DNA of 5,715 nucleotides from Dehalococcoidia bacterium (lineage in GTDB: Bacteria; Chloroflexota; Dehalococcoidia; GIF9; UBA5629), in assembly GCA_030604795.1 (NCBI GenBank), contig JAUVVE010000065.1, positions 1-5,715 on the forward strand, given 5' to 3'. This document shows, in pieces, positions 1 to 5,715 of this stretch; the first letter of the stretch is position 1, and each line of letters opens with the position of its first letter. The notes beneath the pieces were generated by a model. It saw only the letters and a list, made by a program, of their open reading frames with translations, ran no database searches and was not told the origin of the DNA. The position numbers and the translations under genes are program-made.

Positions 1-27
1 AGCTTTATGCAACTACGGATAGGGAAT

Positions 28-46
28 CGGTCCGATTGCTGGACCG
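28..46 (+). other. Inverted repeat in the folE leader
   Basis: CGGTCC (28-33) and GGACCG (41-46) are perfectly complementary and would form a 6-bp stem with a 7-base loop, 51 bases before the GTG start of folE. No T-run follows, so it is not a rho-independent terminator. It does not match the THF or preQ1 riboswitch layouts that I know. It may be a leader stem, a binding site or chance. No convincing sigma-70 promoter was found in bases 1-96. Confidence 0.3.
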
Positions 47-84
47 TGAGACCTATGGTAGGCGCTAGGCAATCGCTAATGAAA

Positions 85-91
85 AAGGAGG
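85..91 (+). promoter_or_regulatory. Shine-Dalgarno sequence of folE
   Basis: AAGGAGG is followed by the 5-base spacer CAGCA and then GTG at 97. This is a near-perfect match to the anti-Shine-Dalgarno sequence at good spacing. It decides in favour of the GTG start over the upstream in-frame ATG codons at 79 and 7. Confidence 0.8.
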
Positions 92-96
92 CAGCA

Positions 97-663
97 GTGA
101 TTGACCATGCTAAGATTGAGGCAGCAGCACTTTCCATGATTGAGGCTATTGGCGACAACCCTCGAAGACAAGGCTTAGTAGGCACGCCGCAGCGCATCGC
201 CGAGATGTACGCTGAGCTTTTTTCAGGCTTAGACATGGACGCTAAGGCAGAATTGGCCGTGGGCTTTGAAGAGGGACATCACGAAATGGTGATATTAAAG
301 GATATCCCTTTCTACGCTATGTGTGAGCATCATCTTCTCCCCTTTTACGGGGTGGCTCATGTCGGCTATATTCCTAATGACGAGGGGCGGGTTGTAGGAG
401 TAAGCAAACTGGCACGGGTAGTGGACATATTCGCCAAGCGTCCTCAGGTCCAAGAGAGAATGACGACGCAGATTGCCGATGCCATTGTGGAAGCCCTCCA
501 ACCCGACGGTGTAGCGGTGATTATTCAGGCAGAGCATTTATGCATGACCATGCGTGGCATTGAGAAGCCAGGCAGCAATGTGGTCACTTCGGCGACCAGA
601 GGCCTTTTCCGTAGCCGGGCGGCAACACGCGCCGAGTTCCTGGCTTTGGTCCAGGGGAAATAA
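97..663 (+). CDS. folE: GTP cyclohydrolase I (FolE), GTG start
   Basis: This enzyme converts GTP to 7,8-dihydroneopterin triphosphate and formate in the cytoplasm. It is the first step of tetrahydrofolate synthesis and also feeds other pterin and deazapurine pathways. With the GTG start the protein has 188 residues, normal for the compact bacterial form. The zinc and active-site residues are present: Cys76-Glu-His78-His79 (the CEHH motif; E. coli Cys110, His112, His113) and His147-Leu-Cys149 (E. coli His179, Cys181), followed by the MRGIEKPGS loop. The N-terminal helix has the family pattern EAIGDNPRRQGLVGTPQRIA (residues 16-35). GTG at 97 is chosen because AAGGAGG lies 5 bases before it. The in-frame ATG at 79 would place this site inside the gene, and ATG at 7 adds an unrelated tail. 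The gene stands alone on the + strand and runs into the permease gene tail to tail. No folate-pathway neighbour is visible, so folate versus queuosine use cannot be decided here. Confidence 0.97.
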   Translation: MIDHAKIEAAALSMIEAIGDNPRRQGLVGTPQRIAEMYAELFSGLDMDAKAELAVGFEEGHHEMVILKDIPFYAMCEHHLLPFYGVAHVGYIPNDEGRVVGVSKLARVVDIFAKRPQVQERMTTQIADAIVEALQPDGVAVIIQAEHLCMTMRGIEKPGSNVVTSATRGLFRSRAATRAEFLALVQGK

Positions 664-665
664 CA

Positions 666-1886
666 CTACTCGTGACGTAGCGACTCGATTGGGTCAAGCC
701 TGGCAGCTCTGTAGGCAGGGTAAATGCCAGACGTCAAGCCGATGAAGATTGACACGGAGAGAGCAATAACCGCGATATCAATTGACATGGGAGCATTGAC
801 AGAATAATCCCCCAGTTGCATTCCGGTAACCAACAGACACCCCAGCCAAGCCATCGTCAGCCCCATAGCACCACCGGCCAGGCTCAGCATGGCCGATTCA
901 ACGAGGAACTGGCGGAGAATATCCCGCCGTCTGGCACCGACAGCTTTCCGGATGCCGATCTCCCGGGTACGCTCCGTTACCGAAACCAGCATTATATTCA
1001 TGATGCCGATACCACCAACCACCAGGGAGATAGCTCCGACACTGCCGATAAAGACCTGAAAGATACCAAGCACCTGGTTCATCCGGTTGAGGATTTCCCG
1101 CAGGTCGATGATGCGGAAGTCATCGTCCTCGCCTTCCCTGATGTGGTGGCGCTGCCGCAGAATAGCCGTAATTTGCTCCATAGCGGCATCAACTTCCTCA
1201 GTACTGACCGCTTGAATAGCGATCGTCTGCACAGGTCGTCCTCGGGCGCTTGTCTGTGTCATGATCCTTGACTGCATCGTGGACAGGGGAATCATCACAA
1301 AATCATCCGCCCTGCCAAACATGCTACCCCTCTCCTCAACAACCCCGATGATCTCAAACTTGCGCCCGCCTATACGGATGGATTCCCCCAACGGACTCAT
1401 CGTGTCGAAAAGGTCCGAGGCAGCGTCGCTGCCCAGAACAGCAACACTGGCTCTTCTCATAACATCCTGCTGGGAAATGAAGTCACCCTCAGCTATGGGG
1501 TAGCTGGCAATCTGAGCAATTTCGGGGGTGACACCCGTTATCGCCAGGATGTGTTTCTCGTTACCGTAGACAACATTGGCCCTGGTGTCAGTGCCAGGAG
1601 CAACCACAGCTATGGACGGGGCCCGGTTACGGTTGGTCAGAGCTTCGGCATCCTCAAGAGTTAGCCTTCCACCGCCCGGTGTCGTTCCCAGCGCTGCAAC
1701 GTAGAGGGCGTTTGCTCCCATCTGCTCGAATATAGCGCCAACATTGGCCTGGTGTCCCCTACCGAAGGATACCAGGAAGACGACTGCACTGACACCGATC
1801 ACAATGCCAAGTACGGTCAGGGCAGACCGCATTTTGTTAGTGTATATGGCTTGCCACGAGCTAGATATGCTCTCCCATAGATTCAT
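666..1886 (-). CDS. MacB-type ABC transporter permease (MacB_PCD + FtsX)
   Basis: This is the membrane subunit of a MacAB/YknXYZ-type ABC system, without the fused ATPase domain of E. coli MacB. The 406 residues show the family topology. There is a short cytoplasmic N-terminus ([20 protein letters not shown]) and a first membrane helix at about 22-41. A large extracytoplasmic domain of about 225 residues follows. The FtsX core has three more helices at about 273-298, 329-354 and 368-389. The cytoplasmic coupling helix after helix 2 carries the signature [19 protein letters not shown] motif, here [20 protein letters not shown] (304-323). The C-terminus [18 protein letters not shown] is typical. 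The ATG overlaps the TGA of the ATPase gene as ATGA (1883-1886), which implies translational coupling; GAGG lies 7 bases before the ATG. Family members transmit motion from ATP hydrolysis to an adaptor outside the membrane. The substrate (antibiotic, peptide, lipid or lipoprotein) cannot be read from the sequence. The gene ends 2 bases from the folE stop codon. Confidence 0.95.
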   Translation of the reverse strand: MNLWESISSSWQAIYTNKMRSALTVLGIVIGVSAVVFLVSFGRGHQANVGAIFEQMGANALYVAALGTTPGGGRLTLEDAEALTNRNRAPSIAVVAPGTDTRANVVYGNEKHILAITGVTPEIAQIASYPIAEGDFISQQDVMRRASVAVLGSDAASDLFDTMSPLGESIRIGGRKFEIIGVVEERGSMFGRADDFVMIPLSTMQSRIMTQTSARGRPVQTIAIQAVSTEEVDAAMEQITAILRQRHHIREGEDDDFRIIDLREILNRMNQVLGIFQVFIGSVGAISLVVGGIGIMNIMLVSVTERTREIGIRKAVGARRRDILRQFLVESAMLSLAGGAMGLTMAWLGCLLVTGMQLGDYSVNAPMSIDIAVIALSVSIFIGLTSGIYPAYRAARLDPIESLRHE

Positions 1887-2551
1887 CTCTTTGCCTCATC
1901 AACAATCTGACCGTCTCTAAGATAAAGAGTGCGCTGTGTATAGGCGGCAACATGCTCTTCGTGAGTGACGATGACGATGGTAATACCGTGGCCGTTCAGC
2001 TGCTGCAACAGATCCATAATACCCTTGCTCGTCTGCGTATCCAGGTTGCCTGTTGGCTCATCGGCCAGAATAATGGACGGGTTGTTGACCAGGGCGCGGG
2101 CAACAGCCACCCGTTGCTGTTCACCACCGGAAATTTCGCTGGGGCGATGCTTAGCACGGTCAGCCATACCCACCGATTCCAAAGCCTCCATGGCTCGCTG
2201 GCGCTTGTCGGGCACACCACTGTAGACCAGGGGTAGCTCGACATTGACCACAGCCGAGGTGCGGGGCAATAGGTTAAAAGATTGAAAAACGAATCCTATC
2301 TTCTTGTTTCTTATGTCAGCTAACTCGTCGTCCTTCAGGCGGCTGACATCCATTCCGTCCAGCTCGTACTTTCCCGAAGTTGGCTTGTCCAGGCAACCGA
2401 TGAGATTCATCAAAGTGGATTTTCCTGAGCCTGACGGTCCCATGATGGAGACTATCTCCCCTGCCGCAACACGACAGGTTATGCCGTTCACAGCGACGAC
2501 CTGCACGTCCCCTATCTCATAGACTTTTACTATGTTCTCCAAGCTAATCAT
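1883..2551 (-). CDS. ABC transporter ATPase, MacB/LolD/YknY family
   Basis: This cytoplasmic nucleotide-binding subunit would form a dimer under the FtsX-type permease. From the ATG at 2551 it has 222 residues and every ATPase motif is intact. They are Walker [10 protein letters not shown] (38-46), Q-loop FQSFNLLPR (89-97), ABC signature SGGEQQR (141-147), Walker B IILADEP (160-166) with catalytic Glu165, D-loop TGNLD (167-171) and H-loop THE with His197. The FQSFNLLP and ADEPTGNLD forms are characteristic of the MacB/LolD branch. A GTG at 2560 would add three residues (MSE). The ATG is preferred because GGTGA (2557-2561) lies 5 bases before it, while nothing suitable precedes the GTG. The gene lies 51 bases after the adaptor stop codon and overlaps the permease start by 4 bases, so the three genes form one operon. 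Confidence 0.96.
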   Translation of the reverse strand: MISLENIVKVYEIGDVQVVAVNGITCRVAAGEIVSIMGPSGSGKSTLMNLIGCLDKPTSGKYELDGMDVSRLKDDELADIRNKKIGFVFQSFNLLPRTSAVVNVELPLVYSGVPDKRQRAMEALESVGMADRAKHRPSEISGGEQQRVAVARALVNNPSIILADEPTGNLDTQTSKGIMDLLQQLNGHGITIVIVTHEEHVAAYTQRTLYLRDGQIVDEAKR

Positions 2552-2556
2552 TTCAC

Positions 2557-2561
2557 TCACC
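2557..2561 (-). promoter_or_regulatory. Shine-Dalgarno sequence deciding the ATPase start
   Basis: On the - strand GGTGA is followed by GTGAA and then ATG at 2551. The GTG at 2560 lies inside this site, and its own upstream sequence (CTATCCTTCG) has no Shine-Dalgarno match. This supports the ATG. Confidence 0.5.
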
Positions 2562-2602
2562 GAAGGATAGCCAAAGTGACTTCATTTCACCCACCCTGCC
2601 GG

Positions 2603-4345
2603 TTATCTGAAGAAGCCGTGGTCGGGGGGCGCCCCACCTTCCGTCTGAGAACGTATCTCGGCGCGGATACTTTCGGGAATTACTACTACCTTTTCTCCCT
2701 CGCTAAGCCCGGATACAACCTCGGCAAACGCATAATCCTGAGCGCCCAGGACAACCCGCCTTCTTTCAGGTTCCTCAGTTGTCTCGTCTTCCACGACCCC
2801 CACAAACACGCCCACAGGTGTTTCTATAAAAACCTCCTTGGGTATCAATAGCACGGTGTTCCTATCTGCCACGATGATATCAGCCGTGGCGGTCAAGCCT
2901 CCCTTGAGTTCTATTTCGGTGGGGTCAAGTTCTATCGTCACCGCAAACTCGACAACCCCAGCTTCTTCTGTGCCGAAAGGCGAGATAAAGGTCACTTCGC
3001 CTGGAAACTCCTCGTCGGGCATGGCATCCACGACGATGACAGCCTCTTGGCCCACCCCCACCTGATAGATATCTATCTCATCCACCACGCCTTCCATTTT
3101 GACAGTTCTGGTGTCTACCAGGTGAACAGCCGTTTTGGAGGAGTAGTCAAAAGACGATAGCTCGTCCTTTTCTTTCACACCTATGTCAACCACAGTGCCA
3201 CCAAAGGGCGCCAGGATTTCCGTTTTCATAAGGTCTTCCTTGGCATTTTCCACTGCCAGCTCAGCCTTCTGCAAGTTGAGGTTGTAAGTCCTCAACGCCT
3301 TCAGGTTGAGCCCACTCCTGAAAATCAGTTCATTGTCTTCAAGTACCGTCTGACTCATTTCCATGTCGTGTTGAGCCAGGCGCAGAAGTGTAGCCATTTC
3401 CAGCTCATCATAATCGCCGTCCTCCATAAGGTTCTGCATCTCCTGCAATTCTTCTCCGACTCGCCTCAAGAAGTCAAGCGATGTGGACGTGTCGGGATAC
3501 TCCAATGTCATCAATCCTGTGGCTCCCCCACTTTGCGTCCTGAGATTTCCACAACACGCTCCTAGTCGCTGAGACACCCTTATCCTGCCACTGATGCTCT
3601 TGACCAGCCGATGGGTCTCTTCCAGCTTGACTCGCGCAATGTGCAACTTGGCCGAAGCCTCTCCATAATCACCCTGATTCATCAGACTCTGAACATCTGC
3701 CAGCCTTTCCTGGTCTTGCTCCAAGAGGTCAACTGCCTCAGGGATCTGCGGGTACCTGTGAAGTACCTCGCCTGCCATACCACGGTATTCTGAAACCGCC
3801 GCTATTGCCGGTATATTCAGCATATGGTAAGTAGCTTCCAGGTCATGTTGCGCCAGGCGCAGCTCAGCGGCGGCTTCCTGATAGCTGCCGTCCTCCAACA
3901 GTTCCTGCGCTTCCTCCAGCTCCTCCTGAGCCTGTTCAACACGCAGAACAGCGCTGGTATCGGGGTAAAGCTTCGGGAAACCCATCAAAGCCGGATGTAT
4001 CATCTCCACCAGTTCATTCATGGCCAATTCCACATCATACTGGGCTCTAGCTACCGCCAGCTTATAAGCAGTGTCGTCCAGCTTAGCCAGTAACGTGCCC
4101 TCCCTAACGTAGTCTCCCTCCTCTACGTATACTTCTCTTACCGCGCCCGGGGTTCCGAAGCGTAGCTGGACCTCATTGGGCATGTCAAGATTACCATCGG
4201 CAGTAACGGTTAGCATCAGGTCACCACGCTCTACCTCGACTATCTGTCTCTCCTCAGCTTCTTCCTCATCACCACCGCAACCGGCGAAACTCACCATTGC
4301 CAGAACGAGAAGAAGTGTAATTGCCCTGAATAGATTCTTTTTCAT
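2603..4345 (-). CDS. Membrane-fusion/adaptor lipoprotein (MacA/HlyD family) with triplicated hairpin
   Basis: This is the extracytoplasmic adaptor of the MacAB-type system. Residues 1-22 form a signal peptide (KK, then a hydrophobic core to SFAG) with Cys23 as the likely lipidated residue. The lipobox is slightly atypical (Phe at -3), and an acidic linker (DEEEAEE) follows. The first half of the lipoyl domain is at about 59-90 (GAVREVYVEEGDYVREGTLL) and the second half at about 376-396 (EILAPFGGTVVDIGVKEKDE). The beta-barrel is at about 410-495 and the membrane-proximal domain at about 497-556. Between the lipoyl halves is a helical insertion of some 280 residues with three copies of a roughly 50-residue unit. 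At 580 residues it is much longer than MacA-like adaptors, which have about 370-400. GGAGAG (4356-4361) lies 10 bases before the ATG. No TolC partner is seen, so in a single-membrane cell the long hairpin would project into the wall or contact surface proteins. The assignment is firm; the substrate is unknown. Confidence 0.94.
   Translation of the reverse strand: MKKNLFRAITLLLVLAMVSFAGCGGDEEEAEERQIVEVERGDLMLTVTADGNLDMPNEVQLRFGTPGAVREVYVEEGDYVREGTLLAKLDDTAYKLAVARAQYDVELAMNELVEMIHPALMGFPKLYPDTSAVLRVEQAQEELEEAQELLEDGSYQEAAAELRLAQHDLEATYHMLNIPAIAAVSEYRGMAGEVLHRYPQIPEAVDLLEQDQERLADVQSLMNQGDYGEASAKLHIARVKLEETHRLVKSISGRIRVSQRLGACCGNLRTQSGGATGLMTLEYPDTSTSLDFLRRVGEELQEMQNLMEDGDYDELEMATLLRLAQHDMEMSQTVLEDNELIFRSGLNLKALRTYNLNLQKAELAVENAKEDLMKTEILAPFGGTVVDIGVKEKDELSSFDYSSKTAVHLVDTRTVKMEGVVDEIDIYQVGVGQEAVIVVDAMPDEEFPGEVTFISPFGTEEAGVVEFAVTIELDPTEIELKGGLTATADIIVADRNTVLLIPKEVFIETPVGVFVGVVEDETTEEPERRRVVLGAQDYAFAEVVSGLSEGEKVVVIPESIRAEIRSQTEGGAPPDHGFFR
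3341..3499 (-). repeat. Adaptor hairpin repeat unit 3 (residues 283-335)
   Basis: The unit begins YPDTS, then FLRRVGEELQEMQNLMEDG, the turn GDY and a helix ending LLRLAQHDMEMSQTVL. It is closest to unit 1 (YPDTS, EEL, Q-L, EDG, LRLAQHD) but has two extra residues before LRLAQHD. Confidence 0.8.
3602..3754 (-). repeat. Adaptor hairpin repeat unit 2 (residues 198-248)
   Basis: The unit begins YPQIP, then DLLEQDQERLADVQSLMNQG, the turn GDY and EASAKLHIARVKLEETHRLV. It keeps the Tyr-Pro start, the Leu/Gln helix pattern and the G-[SD]-Y turn at the same spacing as the other two units. It has lost the exact RLAQHD motif and is the most diverged copy. Confidence 0.75.
3818..3967 (-). repeat. Adaptor hairpin repeat unit 1 (residues 127-176)
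   Basis: The unit begins YPDTS, then has an acidic helix (EELEEAQELLEDG), the turn GSY and a second helix (EAAAELRLAQHDLEATYHML). It shares with unit 3 a 17-base stretch with one mismatch (3846-3862 against 3369-3385) that encodes part of the LRLAQHD region. This suggests internal duplication within the gene. Confidence 0.8.
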
Positions 4346-4355
4346 TTCAACTTAA

Positions 4356-4361
4356 CTCTCC
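4356..4361 (-). promoter_or_regulatory. Shine-Dalgarno sequence of the adaptor gene
   Basis: GGAGAG on the - strand lies 10 bases before the ATG at 4345. The spacing is a little long but acceptable, and the signal peptide begins exactly at this ATG. Confidence 0.45.
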
Positions 4362-4388
4362 ATTCTACTGAAGTACTGGGACGAGTCA

Positions 4389-4508
4389 CTATGGCAATTT
4401 GCCCTCGTGCAAATCTTTGTAGAAAAGCCCGGAATAATCGAGTTCCTGCTCAGTGTTGACCTGACAGGTACCACCCTCCACCCACAGCCTTACGTGCTCG
4501 CCAACCAT
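4389..4508 (-). CDS. Small hypothetical protein, 39 aa, upstream of the adaptor gene
   Basis: This open frame runs from ATG at 4508 to TAG at 4389-4391. It has a strong Shine-Dalgarno sequence: GAGGAGG at 4513-4519, with 4 bases between its end and the ATG. The product begins MVGEHVRLWVEGGTCQ and ends FYKDLHEGKLP. It has no signal peptide or membrane helix, one Cys, and about even charge. I do not recognise a family. An in-frame TGA lies 9 bases before the ATG (4518-4520), and the same frame continues upstream of it as the 50-residue frame. It may therefore be an independent small gene coupled to the one before it, or the 3' half of a longer gene interrupted by that TGA. It lies 43 bases upstream of the adaptor gene on the same strand and could share its transcript. 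Confidence 0.45.
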   Translation of the reverse strand: MVGEHVRLWVEGGTCQVNTEQELDYSGLFYKDLHEGKLP

Positions 4509-4512
4509 GAGC

Positions 4513-4519
4513 CCTCCTC
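4513..4519 (-). promoter_or_regulatory. Strong Shine-Dalgarno sequence overlapping a stop codon
   Basis: GAGGAGG overlaps the TGA stop (4518-4520) of the 50-residue frame and lies 4 bases before the ATG of the 39-residue frame. This stop/ribosome-site overlap is typical of coupled genes. In the single-gene reading, the same bases would simply be Gly-Gly codons after the TGA. Confidence 0.5.
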
Positions 4520-4670
4520 AACTTAAGCATCGAATCTGTGCGTCATAATACTTCCGACCATTATGCCATAAAACGACCTGGGAAGACAGCCTCTCATTAA
4601 GCCACGCTTTGCTTATCAGCCCAGCCGCCTTGTCGTGTGCATTTTGTTCCCCTGTTAAGTCCCCAAACAT
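4518..4670 (-). CDS. Small hypothetical open frame, 50 aa (possible broken gene)
   Basis: The frame runs from ATG at 4670 to TGA at 4518-4520. The product starts MFGDLTGEQNAHDKAAG, has a middle reading ISKAWLNERLSSQVVLWHNG, and ends YYDAQIRCLS. The composition looks protein-like: a helical amphipathic first half, then a likely beta strand pair. I do not recognise a family. The start is weak. GGAG abuts the ATG with no spacer, and the only other nearby start is GTG at 4676. The frame stays open upstream to a TGA near 4855, but there it shadows the surface-protein gene and has no usual start codon. It may be a small gene, the 3' remnant of a truncated gene, or the first half of a gene that continues through the TGA into the 39-residue frame. 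Confidence 0.35.
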   Translation of the reverse strand: MFGDLTGEQNAHDKAAGLISKAWLNERLSSQVVLWHNGRKYYDAQIRCLS

Positions 4671-4711
4671 CTCCACGCCAATCTGGCTCTGCGTTTCTAA
4701 AGTAAGTAACG

Positions 4712-5715
4712 TTACACTCGGCGAGTCCTGAAGATAAGAATCAAAGTGACTACCACGAGGACAGCACCGACGGCGATGACTATCCAGACCCAGACGGGGG
4801 TTGCTGGAGCCTCCGGTGGTGCTAACGGTGCTTCTGGTGCCGCTTCAGTTTGGAAGCTGAAGGTAGCGCTCCAGTCGCTCGGCGCCGGCTCGAGGGCCAT
4901 GACCCGCCAGAAGTAGTTGGTGCTGTAGTCCAGTGTGCCATCGTACTCATATGCAGCACTTGTTACCTCTGCCTGAGCTATCACATCGGTCATACCTGGA
5001 TCCTTGGCCAAAACGAACTTGTGCTTCGACGTTCCCTTCAATGGTGCCCAGGAGAAGGCTGCTGGCGAGACCCGGCAGCCAAGACAGCCATTGTCCGGTG
5101 ACAGAAGCTTGATTCCATAGTAGTCAGCCCTCACCGGCAATCCGGCCTTGATGGTGAAGCTTCTGACTTCAGACCACGGGCTGCGGATATCCTGGGTAGT
5201 AGCACAGTGGCGCACTTTGACCCGCCAGTAGTAGGTGTGCCCACACTCGAAATTGCCGAAAAAAGCTACTTCGGAGGCCGCTGGAACTGCAACCCGGTGA
5301 TCCGTTCCAGTGGCAGTTTGACAGCCAGCCGGGATGTAGACGCACGGCGTGGTGACATCGACCGGAACGAGCCCCCCACAGTCGCCTTCAGCAACCCAGT
5401 CGAGCACGCGTATGGAGAAGTCCTCATTCTTGGCTACCTCGAGATCATACTGGTCGGCCACGCAGAGCTGCTCCCAGCAGAGGTTGATTTCCTGGTTCCT
5501 GCCGGAGACCGGGTCGCAGCCGATGAGCATCTCGTCCTCGGTTATGAGTGTCGGCCCGTGCTTGGCCATACAGTCGACGAAGCCCCAGAGCATGCCCTGT
5601 GTGGGTGGAACATAGTCCGCGTCATCAAGGGCCCACAAGATGGTCTCGGTTTCCTCCGTGAGACAGCCGCACTTCTTGAGCGACCACGGCTCGAGCGTGA
5701 AGGCCACGCCATTGG
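4712..5715 (-). CDS. Surface-anchored fibronectin-type III-like protein, C-terminal part
   Basis: The visible 334 codons are open to the window edge, so the true start lies outside; the GTG at 5707 is probably internal. Residues below are counted from that GTG. Two tandem beta-sandwich modules of fibronectin-III type can be seen. The first, about 66-187, ends TYYWRVKVRHC...SPWSEVRSFTI. The second, about 199-289, includes SPDNGCLGCRVSPAAFSW and ends NYFWRVMALEPAPSDWSATF. A Pro/Ala/Glu-rich linker (about 290-304), a single membrane helix (305-326) and the positive tail RTRR then follow. This is a stop-transfer anchor with the body outside the cell. Thirteen Cys residues, including a CGC near the start and CLGC at 208-211, suggest disulfides. 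Such modules usually bind proteins or carbohydrates; no catalytic motif is seen. It is on the same strand and upstream of the transporter genes, but the 366-base gap makes co-transcription uncertain. Confidence 0.85.
   Translation of the reverse strand, partial: NGVAFTLEPWSLKKCGCLTEETETILWALDDADYVPPTQGMLWGFVDCMAKHGPTLITEDEMLIGCDPVSGRNQEINLCWEQLCVADQYDLEVAKNEDFSIRVLDWVAEGDCGGLVPVDVTTPCVYIPAGCQTATGTDHRVAVPAASEVAFFGNFECGHTYYWRVKVRHCATTQDIRSPWSEVRSFTIKAGLPVRADYYGIKLLSPDNGCLGCRVSPAAFSWAPLKGTSKHKFVLAKDPGMTDVIAQAEVTSAAYEYDGTLDYSTNYFWRVMALEPAPSDWSATFSFQTEAAPEAPLAPPEAPATPVWVWIVIAVGAVLVVVTLILIFRTRRV

Noticed and set aside
28..46. tRNA anticodon arm
   Set aside because: The loop GATTGCT lacks the invariant U33 and no acceptor, D or T arm surrounds it.
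7..96. N-terminal extension of folE from ATG at 7 or 79
   Set aside because: The extra residues do not resemble the FolE N-terminus, and the AAGGAGG site fits only the GTG at 97.
639..655. CCTGG/CCAGG hairpin near the end of folE as a terminator
   Set aside because: The stem is only 5 bp, it lies before the stop codon, and no T-run follows in either direction.
816..1271. 151-codon + strand frame inside the permease gene
   Set aside because: It is the antisense shadow of the permease: low-complexity His/Asp/Gln composition, no ribosome site and no family resemblance, while the opposite strand has a complete FtsX-type protein.
2576..2851. 91-codon + strand frame over the adaptor C-terminus
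   Set aside because: It lies antisense to the conserved membrane-proximal domain of the adaptor and has no recognisable domain or ribosome site.
4509..4535. Bacterial SECIS element after the TGA
   Set aside because: Only a 4-bp stem can be drawn by eye, with no convincing bulged U; I keep selenocysteine only as the least likely reading.
4545..4550. TATTAT on the - strand as a -10 box for the transporter operon
   Set aside because: The hexamer 17 bases upstream (TTTTAT) matches the -35 consensus poorly, and the site lies inside a possible coding frame.

Overview
The window looks like a piece of bacterial chromosome, most likely from an uncultured Chloroflexota (Dehalococcoidia-like) organism. 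That guess rests on three things. The large cysteine-rich fibronectin-type protein at the right edge ends in a Trp/Val-rich membrane anchor and an RTRR tail, a type I remember from Dehalococcoidia metagenome assemblies. The adaptor protein is a lipoprotein and there is no TolC-like gene, which suits a single-membrane cell. The base composition is moderate. This is inference from memory, not a search result. No tRNA, rRNA, CRISPR array, transposase or clear rho-independent terminator was found.

Layout. On the + strand, folE (GTP cyclohydrolase I, 97-663) stands alone, with a GTG start set by a near-perfect Shine-Dalgarno sequence. All other genes are on the - strand and are read from right to left. 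They are the C-terminal part of a surface protein cut by the window edge (4712-5715), a short stretch holding two small open frames (4389-4670), and a three-gene MacAB/YknXYZ-type ABC transporter: membrane-fusion/adaptor lipoprotein (2603-4345), ATPase (1883-2551) and FtsX-type permease (666-1886). The permease and folE face each other tail to tail, with 2 bases between their stop codons.

How they work together. The adaptor, ATPase and permease form one transport machine. The ATPase and permease overlap by ATGA, and only 51 bases separate the adaptor from the ATPase. A MacB-type permease with a large extracellular domain does not pump across the membrane like a classical exporter; it transmits ATP-driven motion to the adaptor outside the cell. 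The adaptor here is about 200 residues longer than usual, because its helical hairpin holds three diverged copies of a roughly 50-residue unit.

The most unusual places are that triplicated hairpin and the 366-base gap at 4346-4711. The gap has two small open frames in the same reading frame. They are separated by a single TGA that sits where a second Cys of a CxxC-GG motif would be expected, and the same TGA overlaps a strong ribosome-binding site for the second frame. It may be two coupled small genes, one gene broken by a nonsense change, or (least likely) a recoded UGA.
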